64,000 nucleotides of DNA from Ornithinibacillus massiliensis (GCF_018310345.1 NZ_JAGXBY010000001.1:310001-374000); one strand, 5' to 3'. Counted from the first letter of the stretch, positions 9,065 to 17,991 are shown. A program made the numbers and translations. Notes: a model not told the origin generated them from the letters alone.

Positions 9065-9796
9065 ATGTACACGATTGGTACTTTATCGAAAAATACCGGG
9101 GTAACTAGAAGAACATTAGATTATTACGATGAGATTGGTCTCGTGAAGCCTTCATCGAGAACGAGTGGTGGGCATCGGCTATATAGTGAGGATGATGTCA
9201 TGCGGCTAGAGCGTGTTCTGGCATTGAAGTATATGGGATTTTCGTTGGATAAGATTAATGCTATCTTGCAAAGCTCCAAATTAAATTGGCAGGAGTCAAT
9301 CCAAGAACAATTAGACATGGTGAAGCGGGAACAGGAACGTCTGAAAATGCTAGAACAAGCACTTCAAGGCGTACTATACTCGATTGAGTTTGAAGAGAAG
9401 ATTAGTTGGCCAATCATTTCGCTAATCATGAAGTTCTATCACCAGGAACCTGAAGAATTAATACAGCAATATAATCATTTTATGAATGAGGAAGAAATGA
9501 GAAAGATAATTGAATGCAATGAAACGATGAGTGAGGAAGATATTCGTGAATGGATGAAGGCTGTCTATGATATCAAAAAACATCAGGACATCGACCCGCA
9601 TTCTGACCTGGCTTTACAGCTTGCAGAGCGTTGGCTGAAGCAAGCTGAGAAAATGTTTGATCATGATGAACAACTGCTCGGTAACTTGTGGGAATCATTA
9701 AAAGGTCTAGAAGAAGGCGTTGTGTTCTATCCAATGGATAAAGGTGTTGTAGAATTTCTGCAAAAAGTATCTAAAGCACATGGGGAGATGGGATAA
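9065..9796 (+). CDS. MerR-family transcriptional regulator
   Basis: Winged-helix MerR N-terminus (YTIGTLSKNTGVTRRTLDYYDEIGL, residues 2-27; HRLYSEDDVMRLERVLALKYMGFSL, about 39-63), then a dimerisation helix (QEQLDMVKREQERLKMLEQAL) and a roughly 130-residue helical effector domain without the cysteines of metal sensors. Start taken at the ATG at 9065 behind GAAAGGGTGG. The stop overlaps the start of the ABC ATPase gene (TAATG), so the two are translationally coupled. It probably controls the exporter through the 19-bp-spaced promoter at 9008. The inducer is unknown; related MerR-ABC operons often respond to drugs or peptides. Confidence 0.9.
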   Translation: MYTIGTLSKNTGVTRRTLDYYDEIGLVKPSSRTSGGHRLYSEDDVMRLERVLALKYMGFSLDKINAILQSSKLNWQESIQEQLDMVKREQERLKMLEQALQGVLYSIEFEEKISWPIISLIMKFYHQEPEELIQQYNHFMNEEEMRKIIECNETMSEEDIREWMKAVYDIKKHQDIDPHSDLALQLAERWLKQAEKMFDHDEQLLGNLWESLKGLEEGVVFYPMDKGVVEFLQKVSKAHGEMG

Positions 9797-10734
9797 TGGT
9801 ACTGGAGATAAACGGTGTGACAAAGGTGTTTAAAGGGAAGGGGAAGTCAAAATTAATAGCGAATGATAATATTTCGCTTACGATGAAGGAAGGAGAAATA
9901 GTCGGCTTATTAGGGCAGAATGGTGCGGGAAAAACCACTTTAGTGAACCAAATAGTAGGTTTAGTAACGCCGGACCAAGGAGAGATTCGCCTATTTGGAA
10001 AATCAGTGACGGACAATCGTGTGTATGCACGGTCTGTTTGTTCGGTTCAGCCACAGTCCCAAGTACCTTTAGGATTTCTTACCCCTAGGCAGGCAGTTTC
10101 CATTATTGGGAAAATGCGAGCTGGAAAAAACTATAACCCGAAGCGACTTGATATGCTCTTTGAGGCATTGGATATGGAGAAATGGGCTGATAAAGAGGGG
10201 GAAAAGCTTTCTGGTGGTGCCCGTAGACTTACTGCCTTTTGTATGGCGGTCATTGCCCCTGGTAAGCTAGTCATCTTAGATGAACCAACCAATGATGTCG
10301 ACCCAGTTCGTAGGCGTTATTTATGGGATGTCATTCGAAATTTAACCGATAATGGTACCTCAGTTATATTAGTTACCCATAATGTGTTGGAAGCAGAAAA
10401 AGCAGTGGACCGTGTTGCGATCATTAATCAAGGGAAAATTCTTACACAAGGAACCCCTTCCGAAGTAAAACGTTCCGTAAGTAATCAAATGCGAATCGAA
10501 TTGAATCTACTAGAAAAAATGGAGGAACGATATATTCCTGAATGGGCTATTTCCTATCATCAAAGCGGATCTCGACTAATTATCAAGATGAATACGGAAA
10601 ATGTTACAAATGCAGTTGCGTGGGCTGGTGAGCAGGTGGAGTTAGGGAATGTAATGGATTATTCCTTAACACCGACAACCATTGAAGATGCTTATATTGA
10701 ACTAACCTCTAATAAGGTGGTGGTTTCCTCATGA
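9796..10734 (+). CDS. ABC exporter ATP-binding protein
   Basis: Cytoplasmic ATPase of 312 residues of the drug/antibiotic (CcmA/DrrA) class. Walker A GQNGAGKTT is near residue 37, Walker B LVILDEPTNDVD and the H-loop VTHN are intact; the signature reads LSGGARR rather than LSGGQ. The last 90 residues form the C-terminal domain seen in DrrA-like ATPases (GTPSEVKRS onward). It overlaps the permease gene by four bases (ATGA). It would energise export through the next gene product. Confidence 0.9.
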   Translation: MVLEINGVTKVFKGKGKSKLIANDNISLTMKEGEIVGLLGQNGAGKTTLVNQIVGLVTPDQGEIRLFGKSVTDNRVYARSVCSVQPQSQVPLGFLTPRQAVSIIGKMRAGKNYNPKRLDMLFEALDMEKWADKEGEKLSGGARRLTAFCMAVIAPGKLVILDEPTNDVDPVRRRYLWDVIRNLTDNGTSVILVTHNVLEAEKAVDRVAIINQGKILTQGTPSEVKRSVSNQMRIELNLLEKMEERYIPEWAISYHQSGSRLIIKMNTENVTNAVAWAGEQVELGNVMDYSLTPTTIEDAYIELTSNKVVVSS

Positions 10735-11462
10735 AAATATATAGCCATTACAAGTATGTTTTTCAAATGCAATTCTTAAGAAACGCTGGCTTTTTAATCT
10801 TTATGGCTTTAATGCAAATCCTGATATCCATTGGAATTGTGATAGGGTTTACTTACCTAATGCCTAGTCCAGACACCCATTCCATCCTCTATTTGGCAAC
10901 AGGTGCTCCGACCATTATCTTAATATTTACGGGGTTAGTCATACTTCCACAACAAGTAGGTACATCCAAAACAGATGGCTTCATGGAATTTATGCGAACA
11001 TGGCCAGTGAACCGTTCCGTTATACTTAGTGCGGATACGACGATATGGTTATTGATTACGATTCCTGGTATTGTTGTTGCCTCTTTTATTGCTCATTTGC
11101 TGTATCAACCAGGATATGATATTTCATGGACAATAGTTCCAGCGCTTCTCATGATTGCACTCACTTCCATTGGAGTAGGATATGGATTATCTTATCTATT
11201 ATCTCCAACGACATCTTTAGCCTTATCCCAAGTAATTGTCTTTGGAGCTCTTATGTTCTCACCAGTCAACTTTCCAATGGATCGACTACCAGAATGGCTA
11301 CAAACACTTCACGAAGTACTTCCGATATATTCCATGGCAGAAGTGATGCGCGCATCACTAGCTTCATCAACATTTGATGCTTCCTTGGGCAATTACATTA
11401 ATTTACTTATCTGGTGTGTGCTTGGCTATGGTGGGGCAATTTATATTTTGAATAGAAAATAA
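10731..11462 (+). CDS. ABC exporter permease (ABC-2 type)
   Basis: Polytopic membrane protein of 243 residues with about six hydrophobic segments (FLIFMALMQILISIGIVIGF, TIILIFTGLVIL, IWLLITIPGIVVASFIAHLL, IVPALLMIALTSIGVGYGL, QVIVFGALMF, LLIWCVLGYGGAIYIL). The mid-protein stretch FPMDRLPEWLQTLHEVLPIYSMAEVMR is typical of ABC-2 drug exporters. It is the last gene of the merR-ATPase-permease operon and ends before a hairpin. The substrate cannot be told. Confidence 0.85.
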   Translation: MKIYSHYKYVFQMQFLRNAGFLIFMALMQILISIGIVIGFTYLMPSPDTHSILYLATGAPTIILIFTGLVILPQQVGTSKTDGFMEFMRTWPVNRSVILSADTTIWLLITIPGIVVASFIAHLLYQPGYDISWTIVPALLMIALTSIGVGYGLSYLLSPTTSLALSQVIVFGALMFSPVNFPMDRLPEWLQTLHEVLPIYSMAEVMRASLASSTFDASLGNYINLLIWCVLGYGGAIYILNRK

Positions 11463-11472
11463 GAAGTGGGCA

Positions 11473-11507
11473 GGGACTGTACCACCTCCACTGGGTAGTA
11501 CAGTCCC
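11473..11507. terminator. Hairpin between convergent exporter and uspA genes
   Basis: Perfect 10-bp stem (GGGACTGTAC with GTACAGTCCC). The T-run is poor on the plus strand, so termination strength is uncertain. Confidence 0.6.
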
Positions 11508-11522
11508 GTCATTATCAATTCT

Positions 11523-12023
11523 TTATTTAATAACCATTACGGAACAACTTGCTTCCTCTACTACTTTTTTACTTACACTTCCTGTGACTAACTTTTTAAT
11601 TCCACTAAGGCCACGATTCCCCATAATAATGAGATCAACATCCTTCTCCTCAGCAAAGGCAATTATTTCTGCTGCTGGTTTTCCTGATAAAATCTCGTAA
11701 TCTACGTTTGTGAGCTTTGATAGTCTTACAGAGGCGTTATTGAGCACTTTGTCGGCAGTATTATCTTGTAGATACGTGTGATTCAATTTACTTGGCGTTC
11801 CCTCGTTTGGTGTAGGAATTGCGCCAACATGTGTATGGTATAATCCTGCATCTCTCCCCGTTATGACTCCAGGTGTTACAGTATGGTCAAGTGATGGTTC
11901 ATGGACAAATACGACTGTTAATCTTGCACCACTCCATTTGGTCAGTTGTTCTGCGGTCTGTAATGCTCGGACACTATATTTAGAACCGTCAAAAGCTAAC
12001 AAGATATGGTTAAAACCTTCCAT
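11523..12023 (-). CDS. Universal stress protein, UspA family
   Basis: Cytoplasmic protein of 166 residues. The start HILLAFDGSKYSVRALQTAEQL and the ATP-binding motif GNRGLSGIKKLVTGSVS (G-2x-G-9x-G-S) near the C-terminus mark the ATP-binding UspA class. A central insertion of about 45 residues (VTPGVITGRDAG to NHTYLQDN) is longer than in minimal members. Start at the ATG at 12023 behind GGGAGTGG. It probably acts in stress or starvation survival; no partner is adjacent. Confidence 0.9.
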   Translation of the reverse strand: MEGFNHILLAFDGSKYSVRALQTAEQLTKWSGARLTVVFVHEPSLDHTVTPGVITGRDAGLYHTHVGAIPTPNEGTPSKLNHTYLQDNTADKVLNNASVRLSKLTNVDYEILSGKPAAEIIAFAEEKDVDLIIMGNRGLSGIKKLVTGSVSKKVVEEASCSVMVIK

Positions 12024-12219
12024 ACGTTCCACTCCCTATCTAAAGTTATTTATGGTAACGGGTTTAGTATTTATATACACGTTTTTCATGACCCGCAAAC
12101 GTAACAACATATTAAGTAAAGGTAACAAGCATATGACAACTAGTCATAAAAAAAACCTCCTATAAATAAAACGAGCCTTAATTGGAAAGATAAAAGAAAT
12201 TACTCTTGGTAAGGTGGAA

Positions 12220-13563
12220 ATGATGATGCAGCGATCTGATGCCATTATTATTGGTTCAGGATTATCTGGGCTAACAGCAGCATTGGAATTAAGTGAGAAG
12301 GAGAAATCGGTTATCGTACTTGAAAAAGAGAAGGTCATTGGTGGACGCACATCATCCTGGGATGAGGATGGTATGCTGGTTGAGTCCGGATTTCACCGCC
12401 ACATCGGCTTTTATAAAGAACTTCCCCGGATTTTAAAAAAGGCTGGTATTTCTATTAACCAAATTGTTCAATGGGAAGAGCAGGTGGATGTTCGTGTGAA
12501 AGGGAAAAAGGATACTGCTGTATTCGGTATTTCGCCTATTTTCGGGCCGTTTGAAATGGTTCGAGGATTAATCGGGAATAATCATATTGTTTCCATGAGG
12601 GATAAATTATCATTAGTCCCGTTTTTCCTAAAAGGGTTCTTGGAGTATAAGCGAAATCCAGATAGGCTTGATCAATATAGTGTAAAGGAGTTTGCTGAAA
12701 AGCATCATGTCAGTGAGAATGCACTTCATTATTTGATTATCCCATTAAGTGCAGGTGTTTTCTTTTTACCACCTGAGCGATACTCGGCAAAAGTGTTCTT
12801 TGGGTTATTTTACCCGGCATTGCCTAGATTTTATAAGATGAGAATTGGAGCATATTTAGGTGGTATGACGGAGCTATTAGCAAATCCAATCGCAACAAGG
12901 ATTGAACAAAATAAAGGGAAAGTTCGAACTGGTACGAAGGTCAAGCGCTTGATAGTAGAGAGCAGTCAGGTCACAGGTGTTATTTTAGCAAATGGGGAAG
13001 AAATAAGAGCAAGTCATGTTATACTAGCAGCAGATTTAGCTGGTGCGAAAAAGATATTAAGGGAAGATTTTGCTGAACATCCAGCTTTTCAAACACTGTT
13101 TCGGCTTCCTACGATGCCTGCAGTAACGGTGCAAATGGAATTTAGTAAACCTGTATTGCCATATGATCGTACAACTTTTGGCCCCTTAACGATTTTAGGG
13201 AGCTTTGTAGAACAATCCCGTTCAACATTTACGCATGTTCCAGGTCGTCTTTCTATCATTTTAACTCCTCCAGAGAAATTCATTCCTATGAAAGAGGAAG
13301 AAATCATAAAAGAAGTGATAGCTGAGGCATATGAATTAGGATTGGATTTGGAATCTAACTTGTTGAACTATCGAATTGTTAGTCACCCGGAGGATTTTTA
13401 TAGCTTAGAACCGAATAATGATTGGATGAGACCGAATCAGAGAACCGATATCCAAGGACTAGTGTTGGCCGGAGATTATACGAGACAGCCATATTTTTCT
13501 ACTATGGAAGGCGCAGTTGTTTCAGGGCTGAAGGCTTCACAGGTGATAATGGGAGAAAGTTAA
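12220..13563 (+). CDS. FAD-dependent amine oxidase/phytoene-desaturase-like oxidoreductase
   Basis: Flavoprotein of about 447 residues. The N-terminal FAD motif AIIIGSGLSGLTAALELSE and the following GGRTSSW place it in the phytoene desaturase/amine oxidase superfamily. The C-terminal FAD contact LVLAGDYTRQPYFSTMEGAVVSG is intact. No other carotenoid gene is nearby, so a role in carotenoid or squalene metabolism is only possible. Three successive ATGs (12220, 12223, 12226) follow AAGGTGG; 12226 has the best spacing. A strong terminator closes this single-gene unit. Confidence 0.8.
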   Translation: MMMQRSDAIIIGSGLSGLTAALELSEKEKSVIVLEKEKVIGGRTSSWDEDGMLVESGFHRHIGFYKELPRILKKAGISINQIVQWEEQVDVRVKGKKDTAVFGISPIFGPFEMVRGLIGNNHIVSMRDKLSLVPFFLKGFLEYKRNPDRLDQYSVKEFAEKHHVSENALHYLIIPLSAGVFFLPPERYSAKVFFGLFYPALPRFYKMRIGAYLGGMTELLANPIATRIEQNKGKVRTGTKVKRLIVESSQVTGVILANGEEIRASHVILAADLAGAKKILREDFAEHPAFQTLFRLPTMPAVTVQMEFSKPVLPYDRTTFGPLTILGSFVEQSRSTFTHVPGRLSIILTPPEKFIPMKEEEIIKEVIAEAYELGLDLESNLLNYRIVSHPEDFYSLEPNNDWMRPNQRTDIQGLVLAGDYTRQPYFSTMEGAVVSGLKASQVIMGES

Positions 13564-13599
13564 GAAGAGCCATAATTCCTCAAGGGATTATGGCTCTTC
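13564..13599 (+). terminator. Terminator after flavoprotein gene
   Basis: Perfect 13-bp stem, GAAGAGCCATAAT pairing with ATTATGGCTCTTC, 10-nt loop. Confidence 0.8.
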
Positions 13600-13615
13600 C
13601 TGTTAAATCATATAT

Positions 13616-13981
13616 TTAGCTAAATGTATTTCCACCATTTTGGTTTTGAGCAGATTGTTGGTTTTGTTGTCTAACCTCTTCTGCATCTGTTCCGGAAAAA
13701 CCAGGTTGTAGGGCAGATTGAGCACCTGTTGCTGAACTGCTAACTCCAGTTGAAGCCTGGAAGCTCTGTTGGGACTGGCTTAATTGTTGGTACTGTTGGA
13801 TAAGCTGTTGCATTTGCTCAAGCTGTTGTGCAGCATTTTCTTCTAGGTTTGCCATTTGTTGCTGCCCCTCTGAGCCTACTTGACCTTGCTGAAGAGTTTG
13901 GGCATTCGTTGCTTCTTGTTGTTCTAACTGTTTTGCAATTTGACTTATTTGACTTAGAATTTGATTCGCATTTTGTGTCAT
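13616..13981 (-). CDS. Gln-rich protein with gamma-type SASP motif
   Basis: Low-complexity hydrophilic protein of 121 residues, very rich in Gln, Ala and Ser. Residues 1-75 are predicted coiled-coil or helix (ILSQISQIAKQLEQQEATN, EQMQQLIQQYQQLSQSQQS). The C-terminus DAEEVRQQNQQSAQNQNGG closely matches the repeat unit of gamma-type small acid-soluble spore proteins, which serve as an amino-acid reserve during outgrowth. A classic gamma-SASP has two such units and no helical N-terminus, so this is an atypical form. Expression in the forespore is expected but not shown. Confidence 0.7.
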   Translation of the reverse strand: MTQNANQILSQISQIAKQLEQQEATNAQTLQQGQVGSEGQQQMANLEENAAQQLEQMQQLIQQYQQLSQSQQSFQASTGVSSSATGAQSALQPGFSGTDAEEVRQQNQQSAQNQNGGNTFS

Positions 13982-14056
13982 TGAAATTCTCCTTTCATAT
14001 GAGATATAGTTAATTTGCCTTCAAATTCATGCTTTATTCTAACTTTCTTAGTATTT

Positions 14057-14758
14057 TTAAGTTATGCTTCTATACAATGTCTTTTTTTGAATATAAAGAG
14101 TTCCATCCTTTTGGATTTGGGCATAAAGTACGTCCGAAATAGAATTAATATTATGCTGCTTTAATTCCTTTTCTAACCAAGATTGATCAAACGTTGACCC
14201 TTCTAAATTCTCCGTTAGCAATTTTCCGTCTGAGATAACCGCTGTAGGGATGGGAATAGTAGCTGGTGCAGTTGGAATATTCATATCTTTTTTAGTAAGA
14301 GGATTGGCATTCTCTTTAAGCATTACAGACAATTTCCCATTCGTTTCAAAAATAGCATAATCTACGTCTGTTAAGGAAAAGATGTGTTGCTGTCTCAGCA
14401 TAGCTGTTAAGGAATCTAAATCTAATCTAGTGGAGCGTAATGCATGGGTAAGTACTTTCCCTTCTTTAATAACAATAACGGGATTGCCAGTCACTACTTT
14501 TCGTAACGTCTTTGACTTTAAATCTATTACACCCATTATTAAAGTAAAGATTGCCCAACCTACAAGAGCCATCACACCATTTAGAATGCTAAGATTTTTG
14601 TTAACTACTAGACTTGCTGCAATAGACCCGATTGCAATAGCCGATACAAAATTAAAAAAAGTCATTTGGCTAATTTCCTTTCTACCCATGATTCTAGTCA
14701 AAGTAAAAAGAACTAGAAATCCTATTAAACTGCGTATAATTAATTCAGTTAATGTCAT
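14057..14758 (-). CDS. YetF/DUF421 family membrane protein (copy 2)
   Basis: DUF421 protein of 233 residues. N-terminal membrane segments (LIGFLVLFTLTRIMGRKEI, FNFVSAIAIGSIAASLVVN, LNGVMALVGWAIFTLIMGVI) precede the soluble domain (NPVIVIKEGKVL, TRLDLDSLTAMLRQQHIFSLTDVDYAIFETNG). It is a diverged paralogue of the protein at 2042-2773. It ends in a lysine-rich tail. Transcribed alone; the next minus-strand gene upstream is separated by a terminator. Confidence 0.88.
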   Translation of the reverse strand: MTLTELIIRSLIGFLVLFTLTRIMGRKEISQMTFFNFVSAIAIGSIAASLVVNKNLSILNGVMALVGWAIFTLIMGVIDLKSKTLRKVVTGNPVIVIKEGKVLTHALRSTRLDLDSLTAMLRQQHIFSLTDVDYAIFETNGKLSVMLKENANPLTKKDMNIPTAPATIPIPTAVISDGKLLTENLEGSTFDQSWLEKELKQHNINSISDVLYAQIQKDGTLYIQKKTLYRSIT

Positions 14759-14848
14759 ATAAACGCTTCCTTTACTGTTTTAGTATCAGTATGGGAGTTT
14801 TATTAGTCATTTAATCCTTACAGTGCATTAAGTGGATATCGGGAAAAT

Positions 14849-14876
14849 ATGAAAAGCTCAGAGATTACTCTGAGCG
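14849..14876 (-). terminator. Terminator after alcohol dehydrogenase gene
   Basis: GCTCAGAG pairs with CTCTGAGC over a 4-nt loop and is followed on the minus strand by TTTTC. Confidence 0.75.
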
Positions 14877-14899
14877 TAATGTACTGATTAATATTCAAC

Positions 14900-16036
14900 C
14901 TAAGGCTGAAGTACTACCTTAATACAATTATCTGTCTTGGTATCAAAAATCTCATATCCATGTGTTGCATTTTCTAATGGTATCCGATGGGTAATAATAT
15001 CACTTAAATTAACTTTTCCAGATTCAATTAAATCATGAATATACGGCATATAATGGATTACAGGTGCTTGACCGGTTCTTATAGTGACATTACGCTGGAA
15101 AATGTCACCGAATGGGAAGGCATTATACCGTGAAGCATAAACCCCCGTTACTTGAATATTACCGCCTTTTCTTACCGCTTGACTTGCCATTACTAAGGCG
15201 CCCATTGATCCACCGTGGAGCTTAAGTCCTGTTGCGAGAAATTCTAAATCGGTCATTTTTCCGTCCATACCAACACAATCTATCACAACGTCTGCTCCAC
15301 CTTTGGTTATTTCATGTAAATAGGAACCTACATTTTTATGATCTTCAAAATTAACGACTTCCACCTGGTTTGTACGTTTTGCATGTTCTAATCGATAGCC
15401 AACATAGTCTACTGCAATAACTCTTTTTGCCCCCTTTAACCAAGCAAATTTCTGGGCAAGTAGTCCAACTGGTCCACAACCAAGGATAATGACGGTATCT
15501 CCTTCTTTCATGCCGGAGTTATCGACACTCCAGTATGCCGTTGTACCAGCATCTGAAATTAGTACTAGATTATCATCATCTACCTCGCTGTCCTCAGGTA
15601 TTTTAAAAGGGGTAAAATTACCATAAGGAACACGCATATACTCTGCTTGTCCACCAGGATAGCCTCCGGTTGTGCCAGAGTAACCGAAATAAGCCCCCAT
15701 TTCTCCATTATCGTTAGCGTTATCACATTGACTTTCTAGTTGATGCTGGCAGAACCAACACTCACCACAGCTAACATTAAATGGAACGACTACGCGATCG
15801 CCTTTTTTAACTTTTGTTACGTCAGGCCCTATTTCCTCTACAATCCCCATCGGTTCATGACCAATAATATAATTTTCTTGGATATTCGGTATCATCCCAT
15901 GAAGGAGATGTAAATCCGAACCGCAAATAGCGGTATTGGTTAACTTAATAATGATATCGTCTGATTTTTGAATACGCGGAGCATCAACATCTTTTACTAT
16001 AACTTGATTTACGCCTTGAAACGTTACTGCTTTCAT
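14900..16036 (-). CDS. Zinc-dependent alcohol dehydrogenase (medium-chain, formaldehyde-dehydrogenase-like)
   Basis: MDR-superfamily enzyme of 378 residues. Catalytic zinc ligands are visible in CGSDLHLLHG and GHEPMG, a structural zinc site in CGECWFCQHQLESQC, and the Rossmann motif in VIILGCGPVGLLAQ. The insert after the structural zinc site (GEMGAYFGYSGTTGGYPGGQ) is characteristic of the glutathione-independent formaldehyde dehydrogenase-like subgroup. It would oxidise an alcohol or aldehyde with NAD(P); the true substrate is unknown. Monocistronic with a terminator, placed just downstream of coat-protein genes on the same strand. Confidence 0.9.
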   Translation of the reverse strand: MKAVTFQGVNQVIVKDVDAPRIQKSDDIIIKLTNTAICGSDLHLLHGMIPNIQENYIIGHEPMGIVEEIGPDVTKVKKGDRVVVPFNVSCGECWFCQHQLESQCDNANDNGEMGAYFGYSGTTGGYPGGQAEYMRVPYGNFTPFKIPEDSEVDDDNLVLISDAGTTAYWSVDNSGMKEGDTVIILGCGPVGLLAQKFAWLKGAKRVIAVDYVGYRLEHAKRTNQVEVVNFEDHKNVGSYLHEITKGGADVVIDCVGMDGKMTDLEFLATGLKLHGGSMGALVMASQAVRKGGNIQVTGVYASRYNAFPFGDIFQRNVTIRTGQAPVIHYMPYIHDLIESGKVNLSDIITHRIPLENATHGYEIFDTKTDNCIKVVLQP

Positions 16037-16051
16037 CTTTTAACTCCTTTT

Positions 16052-16411
16052 TTAGTTTGGTGGTGTTGGGAAGAGGCCTTTACGGTTATGATCCACAGGA
16101 AATAGATTTAAATTAGCGATATCTACGGCATTTTGAGCTGCAATCAAATCGATCTTCTTTTGTTCTTCTAATTCATATGGGAGAAACCATTTCTTTCTCA
16201 TCATTAGGTCTACTACCTCTTTTTGGTAATCAATAGCAGCTTCCATTTGATTCTGGATTGTTGTTCTTACTTCTGGACTGGCTGTTTCTGTTATAGCGAT
16301 GGAGTAATTACGTATTAACTCTTTTACGGTAATTAATAAATCTACTGCGATAGCAGAGTCGATTTTCTCCGGCATGCCAACGGAATTTATTGGATCTAAA
16401 TAATCATTCAT
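16052..16411 (-). CDS. CotF-like spore coat protein (copy 1)
   Basis: Protein of 119 residues of the CotF family, a ferritin-like helical bundle in the spore coat. The core AIAVDLLITVKELIRNYSIAITETASPEVRTTIQNQM and the following EAAIDYQKEVVDLMMRKKWF are characteristic. Start at 16411 because GTGAGGTGAG lies just upstream. It follows a small-protein gene (16422-16631) with a 10-bp gap; the same two-gene arrangement is repeated divergently at 16759-17258. Confidence 0.85.
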   Translation of the reverse strand: MNDYLDPINSVGMPEKIDSAIAVDLLITVKELIRNYSIAITETASPEVRTTIQNQMEAAIDYQKEVVDLMMRKKWFLPYELEEQKKIDLIAAQNAVDIANLNLFPVDHNRKGLFPTPPN

Positions 16412-16421
16412 TTTACTCACC

Positions 16422-16631
16422 TCACTTACTCGGTTTTTCATAGGTATAAATTCGTTGTAATTCTTTCATATCCACAATCGACATCTCGACATTTTTTTGT
16501 AGTAGGGCTCTAAGCTCCTCATCAAATACTACTCCTTGTATTAGCTTTGATTTTAATAACGCAATGGTTTTTACATTTAATAGTTCATGAGTATCCATTG
16601 TCTCATGAAAGGCCAGCTGTTCTTTTTTCAC
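16422..16631 (-). CDS. Small protein upstream of CotF-like gene (copy 1)
   Basis: Protein of 69 residues starting at a GTG at 16631 with GAAGGGGG upstream. Its core HETMDTHELLNVKTIALLKS then KLIQGVVFDEELRALLQ resembles the product of 16759-16965 (LQEVLSFKNLCLTKAAIMQG). These short proteins are typically encoded beside CotF-family coat proteins in Bacillaceae and may be spore-associated. The exact function is unknown. Confidence 0.7.
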   Translation of the reverse strand: MKKEQLAFHETMDTHELLNVKTIALLKSKLIQGVVFDEELRALLQKNVEMSIVDMKELQRIYTYEKPSK

Positions 16632-16758
16632 TAAAGAACCCCCTTCGTTATTCATATAGGATAATTTTCCCTTGGGCATTAATGTTATGCACCTATTAAA
16701 TGTAGAATAACAATCCATAAAGTGCACAATCTATTATAAAAATAGAAGGAGTGAGGAT

Positions 16759-16965
16759 ATGGAACATAAAATGGCACTCCATGAGCGATTGGAGTTACAG
16801 GAAGTTTTATCATTTAAGAATTTGTGTTTAACGAAAGCGGCTATTATGCAAGGGTTGGTTGGATGTGAAGAATTAAAAGGTATTTTGGTGATAGATGCTG
16901 AAAAGGGGAAGGCGCATGTGGAACAATTAACAAACTTATTACAAAGTAGGGAAGTGGTATCATGA
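16759..16965 (+). CDS. Small protein upstream of CotF-like gene (copy 2)
   Basis: Protein of 68 residues, paralogue of the product of 16422-16631: both share HE-x-L/MD-x-HELL or LQEVL, a two-helix core and a conserved QG(V/L) turn. RBS is AGGAGTGAGG. It overlaps the following CotF-like gene by four bases (ATGA), so the pair is translationally coupled. Probably a spore-associated protein; function unknown. Confidence 0.75.
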   Translation: MEHKMALHERLELQEVLSFKNLCLTKAAIMQGLVGCEELKGILVIDAEKGKAHVEQLTNLLQSREVVS

Positions 16966-17258
16966 CAAATATGCTTCAAAAAGTGGCTGGTATGGCTGGA
17001 ATGACAGATCAAGTTATTGCAACAGACTTCTTAATTACTACAAAAACCGCAGTTAGAAATTTAACGTTTGCCTTAACAGAGTCTGTCACTCCGGATGTAA
17101 GAAGTATATTACGAGAGCAACTGCGATATGCGATTGACGCTCATGAGAAGATTAGTCACTATATGATGGAAAAAGGGTATTATCACCCTAGTAATTTAGA
17201 TAAGCAATTAGAGGTAGAGTTAAAAGCGTCGAAAGCAGCTAGTAAGCTTGCTAAATAA
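16962..17258 (+). CDS. CotF-like spore coat protein (copy 2)
   Basis: CotF-family protein of 98 residues: MTDQVIATDFLITTKTAVRN, LTFALTESVTPDVRSILREQ and AIDAHEKISHYMMEKGYYHP match the copy at 16052-16411 segment by segment. It is shorter at both ends. It is translationally coupled to the preceding small-protein gene and probably contributes to the spore coat. Confidence 0.85.
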   Translation: MTNMLQKVAGMAGMTDQVIATDFLITTKTAVRNLTFALTESVTPDVRSILREQLRYAIDAHEKISHYMMEKGYYHPSNLDKQLEVELKASKAASKLAK

Positions 17259-17306
17259 ACGATACCTAATATTAACAATATATTAAATAGTGAGGATGGA
17301 TGATAA

Positions 17307-17744
17307 ATGAAACATGTCAAAGCATTACTAATCAAATTTATTGCTTCTTTTGTTCTACTTTATATTATACTAGGTGTCATGTATACCATGACATTTGGGG
17401 AGGTATTCCTGTTATCGTTAGTTTTAGGGGTAGTGGCATATCTTATCGGGGATCTATTCATCTTACCTAGAACGAACAATCTGGTTGCTACTGTAGCGGA
17501 TTTCATATTAGCATGGCCAATTATTTATTGGTTTGTAGATGGTATGACAGCTGCTGATAACCCGTTTACTGCTTCACTAATTGCCGCATTAGGAGTAGGG
17601 GTATTCGAAGTATTCTTCCACCGCTACTTAGCTAACCAGGTGTTACCAGACCAAGAACCAAACGATGGAAACCGAACTAGAAACCTACGCTATCAAACCG
17701 AATACGCTGAAGAAATCAGTGAGGATAGACGGAGGGATAAATAG
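17307..17744 (+). CDS. DUF2512 (YndM-like) membrane protein
   Basis: Protein of 145 residues with four membrane segments (LLIKFIASFVLLYIILGVMY, VFLLSLVLGVVAYLIGDLFILP, LVATVADFILAWPIIYWFVDG, ASLIAALGVGVFEVFF) and a charged, arginine-rich C-terminal tail. The pattern GDLFILPRTNN followed by ADF matches DUF2512, a Bacillaceae family found in spore formers. The function is not known. It lies 48 bp after the CotF-like pair on the same strand and could be co-transcribed. Confidence 0.8.
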   Translation: MKHVKALLIKFIASFVLLYIILGVMYTMTFGEVFLLSLVLGVVAYLIGDLFILPRTNNLVATVADFILAWPIIYWFVDGMTAADNPFTASLIAALGVGVFEVFFHRYLANQVLPDQEPNDGNRTRNLRYQTEYAEEISEDRRRDK

Positions 17745-17873
17745 TATAGATATACGTTTGACAAAGTACTCTCGATGAAGTAAAAATAAGCTCCGAAAGT
17801 TAAACGTTAAATTAAACAAGGGGCTGGCTTACTGAGCTATAAAGTTTGGGGTATTTTAACCATCCCTTGCAAG

Positions 17874-17907
17874 AAAAGACACTGCGGTTACGAGCAGTGT
17901 CTTTTCT
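17874..17907. terminator. Bidirectional terminator after nadE
   Basis: AAAGACACTGC pairs with GCAGTGTCTTT over an 8-nt loop; T-rich on both strands. Serves the NAD operon and perhaps the upstream plus-strand genes. Confidence 0.85.
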
Positions 17908-17991
17908 GTACTGGCGGAAATAGAAGTATTTTCCGGGTTAGCTTCTGTGTACTTAACATGCACTAGAGCATAAGCGTTTTGCTAATTCTTC

